Assembly: GCA_025359425.1 (NCBI GenBank)
Contig: JANYGC010000116.1
Span: forward strand, 1-64,000
From: Sphingomonadaceae bacterium
GTDB lineage: Bacteria; Pseudomonadota; Alphaproteobacteria; Sphingomonadales; Sphingomonadaceae
Direction: 5' to 3'
DNA: 64,000 nt
Made by a program: the position numbers and the translations under genes. The notes beneath the pieces are model-generated. The model was not told the DNA's origin, searched no databases, and saw nothing but the letters and a program-made list of their open reading frames with translations. Below are positions 34,093 through 43,239 of this stretch, piece after piece (within the stretch, counting starts at the first letter, position 1; each line of letters opens with the position of its first letter).

Positions 34093-36291
34093 ATGTCCCA
34101 TATGTCCCAACTCGTCATCCGCCGCGGGCTGGAAGAGCCCGATACCTCGGGCGCGTTCGTTCCGCACCGCCCCGCGCGCCCGGCCAAGGTCGAGGGCGGC
34201 AAGGCCTTCGTGCTCGCCAGCGAATACCAGCCAGCCGGCGACCAGCCGACCGCGATCGCCGAGCTGACCGAGGGTCTGGTGGGTGGCGATGCCACGCAGG
34301 TGCTGCTGGGGGTAACCGGCAGCGGCAAGACCTTCACCATGGCCAAGGTGATCGAGCAATTGCAGCGCCCGGCGCTGATCCTTGCCCCCAACAAAGTGCT
34401 GGCGGCGCAGCTCTATGGCGAGTTCAAGAGCTTCTTTCCCGAAAACGCGGTCGAATTCTTCGTCTCGTACTACGATTATTACCAGCCCGAGGCCTATGTC
34501 CCGCGCAGCGATACCTACATCGAGAAAGAAAGCTCGGTGAACGAGGCGATCGACCGGATGCGCCATTCGGCCACCCGCTCGCTGCTCGAACGCGACGACG
34601 TGATCATCGTCGCATCGGTCAGCTGCATCTACGGCATCGGCTCGGTCGAGACCTATTCGGCGATGATCTTCGACCTCAAAAAGGGCGAAGGCGCCGACCA
34701 GCGCGAGATCATCCGCAAGCTGGTCGCGCTGCAATACAAGCGCAACGACGCCGCCTTCGCGCGCGGCAACTTCCGCGTGCGCGGGGACAACCTGGAGATT
34801 TTCCCAAGCCACTATGAGGACATGGCCTGGCGGATCAGCTTCTTCGGCGACGAGATCGAGGAGATCGCCGAATTCGATCCGCTCACCGGCAAGAAGGGCG
34901 CGAGCCTGACTGCGGTGCGGGTCTATGCCAATTCGCACTACGTCACCCCCGGCCCGACGATGAAGCAGGCGAGCGAGGCGATCCGCTTCGAATTGGCCGA
35001 GCGGCTCAAGGAGCTCGAAGCCGAGGGCAAATTGCTCGAGCATCAGCGGCTCGAACAGCGCACCAATTTCGATCTCGAGATGATCGCCGCGACCGGCAGC
35101 TGCGCCGGGATCGAGAATTACAGCCGCTTCCTCACCGGCCGTCTGCCGGGCGAGCCGCCGCCGACCTTGTTCGAATACCTGCCCGACAATGCGCTGCTGT
35201 TCGTCGATGAAAGCCACCAGACCGTGCCGCAGATCGGCGCGATGAGCAAAGGCGATCACCGCCGCAAGATCACGCTCGCCGAATACGGTTTCCGCTTGCC
35301 CAGCTGCATCGACAACCGCCCGCTGCGCTTCAACGAATGGGACGCGATGCGTCCGCAAACCGTGGCGGTTTCGGCCACCCCGGGGCACTGGGAGATGGAG
35401 CAATCTGGCGGGGTCTTCGCCGAACAGGTGATCCGCCCCACCGGGCTGATCGATCCGCCGGTCGAGATCCGTCCGGTCGAGGATCAGGTCCAGGACTGCA
35501 TCGAGCAATGCCGCAAGACGGCGCTTGCTGGCTACCGCACGCTCGTCACCACGCTGACCAAGCGCATGGCCGAGGACCTGAGCGAATTCATGCACGAGGC
35601 GGGCCTGCGCGTGCGGTACATGCACAGCGATGTGGAGACACTGGAACGCATCGAACTGATCCGCGACCTGCGGCTTGGGGTCTACGATGTGCTGGTCGGG
35701 ATCAACCTGTTGCGCGAAGGGCTCGATATCCCTGAATGCGGGCTGGTCGCGATCCTCGACGCCGACAAGGAAGGCTTCCTGCGCTCCGAGACATCATTGA
35801 TCCAGACCATCGGCCGCGCCGCGCGCAATATCGATGGCCGGGTGATCCTCTACGCCGACCGGATGACCGGCAGCATGGAACGCGCGATCGCCGAAACCGA
35901 CCGCCGCCGCGAAAAGCAGCACCAGTTCAACCTCGACCACGGCATCACGCCCGAGAGCATCAAGCGCGACATCCACAACATCGTCGCCGACACGGCTTCG
36001 AGGGATGGCGTGCTGGTCGAGATCGATGCCGAGGGCGCGAACAACCTCGTCGGCCACAACTTGCGGGCGTACATCGAGGAACTGGAACGCAAGATGCGCA
36101 ACGCTGCGGCGGACCTGGAGTTCGAGGAAGCTGGAAGATTGCGCGATGAAATCCGCAAGCTTGAGGCAGACGAACTCGGCATCCCCGACGGCGACAAACG
36201 CGCGCCGGTTATGGGGCGGAGCAACGAGGGCAAGCCGGGGACGCGCAAGGGGAGGTTCGGTAGGGAGAGCAAACGGAAGTGGGGGCGGTGA
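34093..36291 (+). CDS. uvrB: Excinuclease ABC subunit B
   Basis: UvrB is the damage-verifying helicase-like subunit of nucleotide excision repair. The 732 residues from the ATG at 34093 contain Walker [11 protein letters not shown] (K79), the beta-hairpin region [15 protein letters not shown], helicase motifs ATPGHWEME and [20 protein letters not shown], and a C-terminal UVR motif ([17 protein letters not shown]). A second ATG at 34102 is an alternative start. No LexA box is evident in the 240-bp gap shared with the divergent TIR gene. Confidence 0.97.
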   Translation: MSHMSQLVIRRGLEEPDTSGAFVPHRPARPAKVEGGKAFVLASEYQPAGDQPTAIAELTEGLVGGDATQVLLGVTGSGKTFTMAKVIEQLQRPALILAPNKVLAAQLYGEFKSFFPENAVEFFVSYYDYYQPEAYVPRSDTYIEKESSVNEAIDRMRHSATRSLLERDDVIIVASVSCIYGIGSVETYSAMIFDLKKGEGADQREIIRKLVALQYKRNDAAFARGNFRVRGDNLEIFPSHYEDMAWRISFFGDEIEEIAEFDPLTGKKGASLTAVRVYANSHYVTPGPTMKQASEAIRFELAERLKELEAEGKLLEHQRLEQRTNFDLEMIAATGSCAGIENYSRFLTGRLPGEPPPTLFEYLPDNALLFVDESHQTVPQIGAMSKGDHRRKITLAEYGFRLPSCIDNRPLRFNEWDAMRPQTVAVSATPGHWEMEQSGGVFAEQVIRPTGLIDPPVEIRPVEDQVQDCIEQCRKTALAGYRTLVTTLTKRMAEDLSEFMHEAGLRVRYMHSDVETLERIELIRDLRLGVYDVLVGINLLREGLDIPECGLVAILDADKEGFLRSETSLIQTIGRAARNIDGRVILYADRMTGSMERAIAETDRRREKQHQFNLDHGITPESIKRDIHNIVADTASRDGVLVEIDAEGANNLVGHNLRAYIEELERKMRNAAADLEFEEAGRLRDEIRKLEADELGIPDGDKRAPVMGRSNEGKPGTRKGRFGRESKRKWGR

Positions 36292-36446
36292 TGCTCTTGC
36301 GAATCGTCGAATTCAACTGAGGCTCTAGGGCAAGTCTCAATCCAAAAGTACGATGAAGCGTTCCAAAATTGCGATAAAATGCCAAAATGATGGGAATTTT
36401 CGTTTACCACTTTACCACTTTGTAATCCACCAACGTGCATATTGAT

Positions 36447-36462
36447 GCCCTTCCGAAAGGGC
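36447..36462 (+). promoter_or_regulatory. Hairpin overlapping a ribosome binding site
   Basis: GCCCTT-CCGA-AAGGGC forms a 6-bp stem whose right arm contains the AAAGG that would serve as ribosome binding site for the microprotein at 36469. Three T follow the stem, so it could alternatively be a weak terminator for uvrB. Confidence 0.4.
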
Positions 36463-36468
36463 TTTGAT

Positions 36469-36573
36469 ATGACTCCCTATGAGATCATAATTTCGATTCT
36501 GACATTCTTTCTGGTGGTGCTAGCACTCATGAACGCGATTTTGCTCGCGTTGCAAATTGGCAAGAAGCGTTGA
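36469..36573 (+). CDS. 34-residue single-pass membrane microprotein
   Basis: MTPYEIIISILTFFLVVLALMNAILLALQIGKKR is essentially one transmembrane helix with a basic C-terminal anchor. It follows uvrB by 177 bases in AT-rich DNA and has AAAGG 8 bases before the ATG. Similar one-helix microproteins are common in bacterial accessory DNA. No function is assignable. Its stop is 13 bases from the stop of the convergent PLD-like gene. Confidence 0.5.
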   Translation: MTPYEIIISILTFFLVVLALMNAILLALQIGKKR

Positions 36574-36585
36574 GGGTCTGATTAA

Positions 36586-37338
36586 TCAAACTGGCGTAGC
36601 TTGATTCCACTGCGATGAATATGCATCTATCTTGAGCTTTGCAGATTCGAGATTTGCTCTCTCGATCGAACCCGGAGCTCTCTGTGCGAGGTCTTTGAAC
36701 GATTGAGTTACGATCCAAGCGTCGGTGTCGTCGATTATGATTAGCCTGTCATGAAGTTGCCTTGGCGGCGTGGAACGAGCTTCAATCGGTCGGACATTGG
36801 CGAACTGCGCAACCCACTTGGAGACCGCAGGTTTCAGACTCGGCTTAATGGACGCTTCATCACAAAGCAGCTGGATTTGAACCCCTTCTGAGACGAGTGG
36901 TGCAAAGTCCGTGAGAATTGTTTCATCCAAATAGGGATCGACAATCAACACGACTTTTTGGGCAGATCCAAGCACCTTTGCCAGAGCGCTGAAGGCATCA
37001 AAATGGCCACCAACAGGAATGAACGCTCCGCGAACATCAATTGGCGAAGCCAGCTCAGCTCTCGCTAGCGATCGCTCGAAGATGGCCCAAATTTCACCTT
37101 CAGCGTGATACCCTTGATCCCTGACTGTGATCCGAAGTTGGGCAATTTTGATACGAAGCAATTCAGTATCAACTATTTCTCCACTTGCTTCCAGGAGCGC
37201 AAACACTCGACCTAACCACGTTTGAACATCTTGCCTCAACTGCCCCCTATCATCTACAAATTGTAAACACTCCGGGCGATTCCCGGCGAGCGACTTTAGC
37301 TCCCCGTAGAGAACGGCTGGCTCAATCTTGGCACGCAT
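36586..37338 (-). CDS. PLD-like phosphodiesterase-domain protein
   Basis: The 250 residues from the ATG at 37338 (a GTG at 37347 is possible) form a helical N-terminal half and a C-terminal PLD-like fold. VVLIVDPYLDETILTDFAP starts the fold, and QLHDRLIIIDDTDAWIVTQSF carries the HxD...D variant of the HKD motif, in which the Lys is replaced. Such single-motif proteins may be nucleases or inactive. The GC content is clearly lower than in the core genes. The gene starts beside the broken higB remnant, which suggests it arrived by insertion. Confidence 0.65.
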   Translation of the reverse strand: MRAKIEPAVLYGELKSLAGNRPECLQFVDDRGQLRQDVQTWLGRVFALLEASGEIVDTELLRIKIAQLRITVRDQGYHAEGEIWAIFERSLARAELASPIDVRGAFIPVGGHFDAFSALAKVLGSAQKVVLIVDPYLDETILTDFAPLVSEGVQIQLLCDEASIKPSLKPAVSKWVAQFANVRPIEARSTPPRQLHDRLIIIDDTDAWIVTQSFKDLAQRAPGSIERANLESAKLKIDAYSSQWNQATPV

Positions 37339-37400
37339 CAAACTCACTCTACCTCCGTAGTTATTCGCAACATCAATTGCTAGAGCAAGTCACCTTGACG

Positions 37401-37514
37401 GCTCAAGAAGGATATGCCGTCCAACGGGTCATTTCAATCGACGACCAATGGCGTATATGTTTCCGCTTCAAAGACGGAAACGCATACGATGTCGAAATCG
37501 CCGACTACCATTGA
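37401..37514 (+). pseudogene. higB: Remnant of a HigB/RelE-family toxin (C-terminal end only)
   Basis: The last 33 codons encode VISIDDQWRICFRFKDGNAY and DVEIADYH, an excellent match to the C-terminus of HigB toxins, which normally have about 92 residues. The first two thirds of a HigB are missing, and the DNA upstream instead leads into the divergent PLD-like gene. The stop overlaps the start of an intact HigA gene, the usual toxin-antitoxin order. The toxin is therefore lost while the antitoxin persists. Confidence 0.75.
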
Positions 37515-37806
37515 TCCCGAGTGGCTGCACAACAGTCATGCCGGGGAATTGTTGGTTTCCGAATTCATGGAACCGCTGGGCCTGAGCGAAGATGCATTGG
37601 CATCTTCACTCGCCATTGCGCCATCGCGCGTGCGTGACGTGATTTCCGGCACCAAGCCGATGGATGCCGATCTCGACTTGCGCCTCGCCCGCTATTTCCG
37701 CATGTCCGAAGGGTTCTTCCTCGGCTTGCAGGACGACTACGAACTGCTCGAAGCCAAGCGCGCACTTAATGGTGAGCTGGACAAGATTCTACCTCGCGCG
37801 GCCTGA
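37489..37806 (+). CDS. higA: HigA-family antitoxin
   Basis: The protein has 105 residues from the ATG at 37489. The XRE-type helix-turn-helix spans GLSEDALASSLAIAPSRVRD and the following FRMSEGFFLGLQDDYELLEA, the diagnostic end of the HigA family. It would neutralise HigB and repress its own operon. Because the higB start and promoter are gone, its expression depends on unknown upstream sequence. Confidence 0.85.
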   Translation: MSKSPTTIDPEWLHNSHAGELLVSEFMEPLGLSEDALASSLAIAPSRVRDVISGTKPMDADLDLRLARYFRMSEGFFLGLQDDYELLEAKRALNGELDKILPRAA

Positions 37807-37921
37807 GTTAAGCTATCTACTATGGGAAGGTGCATAGCTCCATTCTGGGTGCAGTTGCTCTTGAATCGACGGCTTGAAACAGTAGCATGGTTGGCACAAT
37901 ACAACTGCACGGCCCGCCAAA

Positions 37922-38089
37922 ATGCGCGACATCATCGTCAACGATATTCCAGAAGAGCACTATCAGATGCTGTGCGAGGAGGCGGCCAAACTTGGCATCT
38001 CTGCCGATGACTATCTGACCCTGCTGGTGAAGGACCATATCAACAAGCAGCGCATCAAGATGCAGGCAGAGGCCGACGGGGCGGAATGA
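37922..38089 (+). CDS. Small ribbon-helix-helix-like protein, 55 aa
   Basis: The 55 residues (MRDIIVNDIPEEHYQMLCEE, then LGISADDYLTLLVKDHINK) have a beta strand followed by two helices, as in Arc/RHH DNA-binding or antitoxin proteins. The stop overlaps the start of a HicB-like gene by 4 bases, so the two are cotranslated. It is probably the DNA-binding part of a two-gene regulatory pair. The function is inferred from shape and context. Confidence 0.6.
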   Translation: MRDIIVNDIPEEHYQMLCEEAAKLGISADDYLTLLVKDHINKQRIKMQAEADGAE

Positions 38090-38310
38090 AAGATCATCGC
38101 TACCATATCAACGTCTTCTGGTCACAACGTGCTGGTTGTTGGATAGCCGATGTGCCGGACCTCGCGTCTTGCTCTGCGCACGGCGATAGCCCGCTGAATG
38201 CGGTGATTGAAGTGGAGGCTGCAACAGAGTCTTGGCTCAAGTCGGCTCTCAGTGGCAATCTCGCTATCCCGGTGCCAAAGTATGACTGGAAGACCGAACC
38301 CTTAATTTGA
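38086..38310 (+). CDS. HicB-family antitoxin-like protein
   Basis: The protein has 74 residues. YHINVFWSQRAGCWIADVPD and LASCSAHGDSPLNAVIEVE match the RNase-H-like fold of HicB antitoxins, and the end IPVPKYDW is also typical. No HicA toxin (about 60 aa, dsRNA-binding fold) is found next to it. It may be an orphan or pair with the small RHH-like protein. GC and codon use are mixed. Confidence 0.75.
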   Translation: MKDHRYHINVFWSQRAGCWIADVPDLASCSAHGDSPLNAVIEVEAATESWLKSALSGNLAIPVPKYDWKTEPLI

Positions 38311-38422
38311 TGGCTGAAATCATGACTCAAATCCACACCAACCACTTGCGACATTAGCGCGCAAGCCATCGATCAATCCCGATCAGACTGGCCTCTTGCG
38401 GCGCTTCGCAAGGTGTTTGGTC

Positions 38423-38659
38423 ATGTCTCGTGCCCGCCGCAAGACGCCGATTTTCGGCGTCACTACCGCAACGTCCGACCATCCGTGGAAGAAGGCTGCC
38501 TCGCGCAAGGTCCGGCGGCAGGTGAAGCTGGCGCTCACCGCAACGCTCGATGGCGACCTCTTCGTCGGCAAGCACTGGGAGCTGGTCAACCCCTGGTCGT
38601 CGGAGACGGACGGCCAGCACTGGTGGGCCAAGGCTGGTCCAAAGAACATGCGCAAGTAA
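38423..38659 (+). CDS. Small conserved basic protein, 78 aa
   Basis: The protein starts MSRARRKTPIFGVTTATSDH, has a basic helix KAASRKVRRQVKLALTA, and ends WSSETDGQHWWAKAGP-KNMRK. I have an impression of similar short proteins in alphaproteobacteria and cyanobacteria, but I know no function. The base composition is close to the chromosome. It marks the end of the island behind uvrB; the 198 bases after it contain no gene that I can support. Confidence 0.55.
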   Translation: MSRARRKTPIFGVTTATSDHPWKKAASRKVRRQVKLALTATLDGDLFVGKHWELVNPWSSETDGQHWWAKAGPKNMRK

Positions 38660-38857
38660 GCCCCGCCCAGACCGCATTTTCCTACATCGCGGCGATCCGT
38701 TATGGCGGCGGGGTTCTTTCCCATCGTCGGTTGCGGCCATTGACCCGAATGCTCATGCGCGCGACCGGGCTGTGCCAAAACTTGTGATCAGGCACGGCGT
38801 TGGATGCCCGTTTCAGGATCGTTTTGGTGTGACCTTCGTGTGACCTTTGACCCCTAT

Positions 38858-39625
38858 TCAAACCTTCCCGAACCGCGCCTCGAACCCGGCAACATCGCCC
38901 GCCGCGAGGTACTTCGCCTGTTCGACCCAGCCGTCGCGCGTGGGGCGGCCGGCGAAGGGGCCGAGCTTAGGGTCGAGCGCGGCAAGGTCGGTTTCGCTCA
39001 GTGCGGCGATCTGGGTGTAGGTGCTGAGGCCGAGCGTGGGCAGCAGCGTCTGTAACTTGGGGCCGAGGCCTTTGATTTTTGAGAGATCGTCGGCGGTGCT
39101 GGCTGGAGCGGGCGCGGGTTCGGACGCGGGTTCGGGCGCAGGCTCCGGCTGAACGGCAGGTTCGATCACCGCATCGGGGCGCTGCTGCTCGATTGCAGTC
39201 AGCGCTGGTGAGGGCACCTCTTCCAGTTCGGGAATGACGACCGGCTCGGCGATCACTTCGGGTTCAGCCGCTGGAGCTGGTGGCGGAGGCGGTGGCGGAG
39301 GAGGAGGCGGAGGAGGCGGAGGAGGCGGTGCCACTTCGACAACCCGCGCTTCTTCCACTTCCTCTTGCGCTGCCACCGCGACGATCTCGCCCATCCCGCC
39401 GAGCGCATCGGACATCACCGGCGGCATCACCACTTGCGCCGCGGGTGCCGCATCGATCAGCGCCTGATTGCGCGCCGCCGGGGCCTGGCCTTCGTCAAGC
39501 ACATCGGGCTTGTAGGCACGGTCGCGCGTGGACTTGCCGCGCGACAGCAGCCGCCACGCGATCAGCAGCGCGAGCAGCGCGACCACGCCATAGACCACCC
39601 AGCTCGCTTCGATCCCCTGCATCAT
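38858..39625 (-). CDS. Membrane-anchored polyproline protein with C-terminal helix-hairpin-helix
   Basis: The 255-residue protein has an N-terminal TM helix (ASWVVYGVVALLALLIAWRLL), a linker with 17 consecutive prolines encoded by a triplet repeat (about 39280-39330), and a C-terminal HhH-like domain (LSKIKGLGPKLQTLLPTLGL, with DLAALDPKLGPF after it). The domain resembles the extra HhH segments found in some NuoE-like and ribosomal-like proteins. EF-P would be needed for translation through the polyproline run. The function is unknown. Confidence 0.75.
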   Translation of the reverse strand: MMQGIEASWVVYGVVALLALLIAWRLLSRGKSTRDRAYKPDVLDEGQAPAARNQALIDAAPAAQVVMPPVMSDALGGMGEIVAVAAQEEVEEARVVEVAPPPPPPPPPPPPPPPPPAPAAEPEVIAEPVVIPELEEVPSPALTAIEQQRPDAVIEPAVQPEPAPEPASEPAPAPASTADDLSKIKGLGPKLQTLLPTLGLSTYTQIAALSETDLAALDPKLGPFAGRPTRDGWVEQAKYLAAGDVAGFEARFGKV

Positions 39626-39649
39626 CGCGCCAACTCCATGCCCTCTAAC

Positions 39650-41131
39650 TCACGCGCCGACGTTGCGGCGGAACAGCACCCGGTCTTCGGGGCCAAAGCC
39701 TTTGTGCCAGATGACGAAACCGTAGGCGAGCAGGATTGCCGGGATTCCGAAGACCAGGCTGGCCCAATGCGGCAGCAGCCGCTGGGTCGCCCAGCCGATC
39801 ACCACCGCCGGGGCTGCGGCCCAGACCAGCGGCCAGCGCCAATTGTTGATCGGGTGCCCCAGGATCCGCCCGAGCAACCGCGCCTTGAGCAAGGACGCCA
39901 CGCCGAGCGACAAGGCCAGCGAGCCCGCCGCGGCCGCCGCGCTGAACTTGTCGTTGTAGCCCAGGTGTGTGACCAGCTCGATCCCGGCGAAGGTCAGCAA
40001 CGCCTGGAGCGAGATCGTGCCGAGCGAGATCAGCAGATTGGGGATGCGGGCGAGATAGACCAGCGCAGCTTCGCTCACCACCGCAGTCGCCGCGACCACC
40101 TCGGCGGCAAGCAGGAAGCCGAGCGCGCCGGTGCCGCCGATGAAGTCGTTGCCGATCAGCCCCATCACGTCGGGGCCGGGAATGCCCAGCGCCAGCGCAA
40201 TCCCGGCCTGCACCGCGACAATCCAGAAGCCCACCTGGCAGACCTGATGCGCGATCGCGGCGTAGTTGCCCTCGTTGATATTGCGGGTGATGACCGGCCC
40301 GAGAATCGGCTCGAAACTGGTCTTGAGCTTTTGCGGCAAGGACGCGACCTGCTGCGCGGCGAAATAGACCCCCACTGCGGTGGGCGAAGTGAGGAAGCCG
40401 AGAATCGCCAGATCGAGCCGACGCGAACCCCATTCGACCAGGTCGGCGCCCGCGAGCGGGGCCGATTGCGCGGCGGTCTTGCGCAGCCGCGCCGGGTCCG
40501 GCGACCACCCGCGCGGCAGGCCTAGCGCCCGCAGCAGCGGGACGAAGGCGAACAGCGCCGCGGCGATCTTGGAGACCAGATAGGATAGCGCCAGGCCGGC
40601 TTCGGGGACCAGCCACAGACAGGCAAGCGCGGTGAGCGTCTGCACCCACGGTTCGACCAGCGACCGCGCGCGGACCGTCGCGCCGACGTTGTAGCGATAG
40701 GCCAGCGCGGCGAGCATCACGTCGGTCAGCGCATTGGGAATGATCGCGAACGGCAGCAGGCGGTCAAGTTGGTTGAACTTCCCGCTGGGGAACATCGGTG
40801 CAGGGACCAGATAGAGCAGCGTCGCGACCACAATGGACAGGCCCAGCGTCAGCAGCAGCGCATCGGCCACGGCATGGGCTGGATCGCGGCCCTCTTCGGC
40901 GAGCCGCTGCGCAAGCCCGCGGCGCTGGCCAAGGCCGCACAATTGCGCCGCCAGCTCGGCGATCAGCACCGCGGAGGCATAGATCCCCAGCGCTTCGACC
41001 CCATAGAGCCGCCCAGCGATGAACAGGAACGGCGCGGTGCCGAGCAGGCGCAGCAGGAACCCGAAGAAATTGGTTCGTCCGCCCTTGGCCAGCGCCTGGA
41101 TGTCCTGCTGGGCGGTCTCCTCTGCGCTCAT
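39650..41131 (-). CDS. Polysaccharide flippase-like membrane protein (MOP superfamily)
   Basis: The protein has 493 residues with about 12-14 hydrophobic helices and the N-terminal pattern FFGFLLRLLGTAPFLFIAGR typical of Wzx/PST lipopolysaccharide biosynthesis flippases. It probably moves a lipid-linked oligosaccharide across the inner membrane. It is last in an overlapping set tsaD-gpsA-flippase (4-base overlaps). No glycosyltransferase genes flank it, so the substrate is open. Confidence 0.82.
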   Translation of the reverse strand: MSAEETAQQDIQALAKGGRTNFFGFLLRLLGTAPFLFIAGRLYGVEALGIYASAVLIAELAAQLCGLGQRRGLAQRLAEEGRDPAHAVADALLLTLGLSIVVATLLYLVPAPMFPSGKFNQLDRLLPFAIIPNALTDVMLAALAYRYNVGATVRARSLVEPWVQTLTALACLWLVPEAGLALSYLVSKIAAALFAFVPLLRALGLPRGWSPDPARLRKTAAQSAPLAGADLVEWGSRRLDLAILGFLTSPTAVGVYFAAQQVASLPQKLKTSFEPILGPVITRNINEGNYAAIAHQVCQVGFWIVAVQAGIALALGIPGPDVMGLIGNDFIGGTGALGFLLAAEVVAATAVVSEAALVYLARIPNLLISLGTISLQALLTFAGIELVTHLGYNDKFSAAAAAGSLALSLGVASLLKARLLGRILGHPINNWRWPLVWAAAPAVVIGWATQRLLPHWASLVFGIPAILLAYGFVIWHKGFGPEDRVLFRRNVGA

Positions 41132-42159
41132 GCCTGCGGCCCCTCGGCCTTGAGCGGCCCCTCTGATTTAAGTGGTCTGGCGAGCAGTTCGGCGACCGCC
41201 TGCCGCGCCGGGCCTTCGCCGCGCAGCAGCCGGGCGACCGCCATGACGATCGGCATGTCGATCCCGTCCCGCAGCGCCAGTTCAGCCAGCACTGGCGCGG
41301 TGGACGCGCCTTCGGCCACCGAATTCTTGCCGGCCAGCGCCTCGGCCGCCGACATCCCTTTGCCGAGCGCCTTGCCGAGCGAAAAGTTGCGGCTTGCGGT
41401 GGACGAGCAGGTCAGCACCAGATCGCCCAGCCCGCACAGCCCGGCGAGCGTTTCGGCGCGGGCCCCGCGAGCGAGGCCGAAGCGCAGCATCTCGGCATAG
41501 CCGCGCGCAATCAGCGCGGCGCGGGCGTTCTGGCCCAGCCCTAGCCCCTCGACCACCCCGCAGCCGATCGCCAACACGTTTTTGACCGCGCCGCCGATCT
41601 CCGCGCCGATCACGTCGTCCGAGTAATAGGGCCGCAACATGGGGCGCGAGAGCAGCGGGGCGATCCGCTCCCATTGGGTAACCCCGCCAGAGCAGGCGAG
41701 CGTGACTGCGGTGGGCAGCCCGGCGGCAACTTCGTGTGCAAAAGTCGGGCCGGAGAGCACGGCGATGGTCGCCCCGGGCGCGGCATCCTTCGCCACATCG
41801 GCCATCAGCCGCCCGGTTCCCGCCTCGATCCCCTTGGCGCAAAGCACCAGATCGCGCGGCGCATCGGGCAGGTCGGCCAGCACGCGGGCAAGATGCTGCG
41901 CCGGGGTGACCACCAGCACCACCGGCAAGGCGGCAAGGTCGGCCAAGTCGTTGGTGGCATGGATGTGCGATGAGAGTTTTGTCTCGGGCAGGAACAGGCT
42001 GTTGCGATGCACGGCGTTGATTTCGTCAACCAGTTCCGCCTCACGCGCCCAGATGATCACGGGCATGCCATTGCCTGCCAATGCCTGCGCCAGCGCGGTC
42101 CCCCAGGCCCCTGCCCCGATGATCCCCAACGGCCTGCCCCGGACTTGATCCGGGGTCAT
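41128..42159 (-). CDS. gpsA: Glycerol-3-phosphate dehydrogenase [NAD(P)+]
   Basis: GpsA makes sn-glycerol-3-phosphate for phospholipid synthesis. The 343 residues include nucleotide-binding [16 protein letters not shown], the catalytic Lys region [20 protein letters not shown], and [12 protein letters not shown]. The ATG at 42159 overlaps the tsaD stop, but codons 2-8 lie in a REP palindrome (42137-42155), so the true start may be a few codons downstream. A repeated EGP tail closes the protein. Confidence 0.94.
   Translation of the reverse strand: MTPDQVRGRPLGIIGAGAWGTALAQALAGNGMPVIIWAREAELVDEINAVHRNSLFLPETKLSSHIHATNDLADLAALPVVLVVTPAQHLARVLADLPDAPRDLVLCAKGIEAGTGRLMADVAKDAAPGATIAVLSGPTFAHEVAAGLPTAVTLACSGGVTQWERIAPLLSRPMLRPYYSDDVIGAEIGGAVKNVLAIGCGVVEGLGLGQNARAALIARGYAEMLRFGLARGARAETLAGLCGLGDLVLTCSSTASRNFSLGKALGKGMSAAEALAGKNSVAEGASTAPVLAELALRDGIDMPIVMAVARLLRGEGPARQAVAELLARPLKSEGPLKAEGPQA
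42137..42155. repeat. REP palindrome at the gpsA start
   Basis: CCCCGGA-CTTGA-TCCGGGG is a perfect inverted repeat with 7-bp arms. It spans the first codons of gpsA just after its ATG and resembles the repeats between serC and serA. Confidence 0.7.
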
Positions 42160-43196
42160 GCCTTGACCCCGGCCCCGCGCACCGGGGCGGCGTCGGGATC
42201 GAGCGGCCAGCGCGGGCGAGCGACGAAATCGAACGGGTCGGGGGTGAACCCCTTGAGTGCCATCCGCTCAAGCCCGGCCCAGGCGATCATCGCGGCGTTG
42301 TCGGTGCACAGCGCGAGCGGCGGGGCGACGAACTTCAACCCGTGCTCCGCCGCCAATGCTTCCAGCGCGGCGCGGACCGAACGATTGGCGGCCACCCCGC
42401 CCGCAACGACCAAGGCGCTCGGACGGGCAATGGTGCCGAGAACCTTGCGGGTCCGGTCAATCACGCAGTCGATCGCCGCTTGCTGGAAGGCAGCGGCGAT
42501 ATCGGCATCCTGATGGACGTTCGCCTGCTTGGCCCGGAGCACTGCACTTTTCAGCCCGGCGAACGAGAAATTCGGCTCGGCGCTGCCCAGCAGCGGGCGC
42601 GGCAATGCGACGGCTTTGGCATGCCCGGTCGCCGCGATCCGCTCGACCGCCGGGCCGCCGGGAAAGCCGAGCCCGAGGATCTTGGCGGTCTTGTCAAAGG
42701 CTTCGCCCAGCGCATCGTCGATCGTGGTCGCCAGCCGCCGGTAGCGCCCGACCCCTTCGACCAGCAGGATCTGGCAATGCCCGCCCGACACCAGCAGCAG
42801 CAGATAGGGAAAGGTCAGCGAGGCATCGGCCAGCCGCGGCGACAAGGCATGACCTTCGAGGTGGTTGACCGCGATCAGCGGCTTGTCGCTCGCCATCGCC
42901 AGCGCCTTGGCGCTGACCAGCCCGACCATGACCCCGCCGATCAGTCCCGGCCCGGCAGTGGCGGCGATGCCGTCAAGATCGGCCAGACTCAACCCGGCGT
43001 CATCCAGAACCGCTTTGATCAGGGGCGCAAGCCGTTCGGCATGGGCGCGCGCGGCGATTTCGGGGACGACGCCGCCATAGGGGCGATGCGCTTCGTCCTG
43101 CGAAGCGATGCGCTGCGCAATGATCGTGCGGCCATCGTCCACCAAAGCGGCTGCGGTTTCGTCGCACGACGATTCAATTCCGAGGACAATCGTCAT
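42156..43196 (-). CDS. tsaD: tRNA N6-adenosine threonylcarbamoyltransferase
   Basis: TsaD transfers the threonylcarbamoyl group to A37 of ANN-decoding tRNAs. The 346-residue protein starts [20 protein letters not shown] and has the metal-binding [11 protein letters not shown] and the ATP-binding [22 protein letters not shown]. The end contains [11 protein letters not shown]. It is divergent from hemC with a 43-bp gap, an arrangement widely conserved in alphaproteobacteria. Confidence 0.97.
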   Translation of the reverse strand: MTIVLGIESSCDETAAALVDDGRTIIAQRIASQDEAHRPYGGVVPEIAARAHAERLAPLIKAVLDDAGLSLADLDGIAATAGPGLIGGVMVGLVSAKALAMASDKPLIAVNHLEGHALSPRLADASLTFPYLLLLVSGGHCQILLVEGVGRYRRLATTIDDALGEAFDKTAKILGLGFPGGPAVERIAATGHAKAVALPRPLLGSAEPNFSFAGLKSAVLRAKQANVHQDADIAAAFQQAAIDCVIDRTRKVLGTIARPSALVVAGGVAANRSVRAALEALAAEHGLKFVAPPLALCTDNAAMIAWAGLERMALKGFTPDPFDFVARPRWPLDPDAAPVRGAGVKA

Positions 43197-43239
43197 CGCG
43201 ACTTTCCCTTAAAGCCATTGCGCACTAGCACAACCTGTC

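Noticed and set aside
33970..35625. A 551-codon minus-strand frame opposite uvrB
   Set aside because: The uvrB gene has all its motifs; the opposite frame has none.
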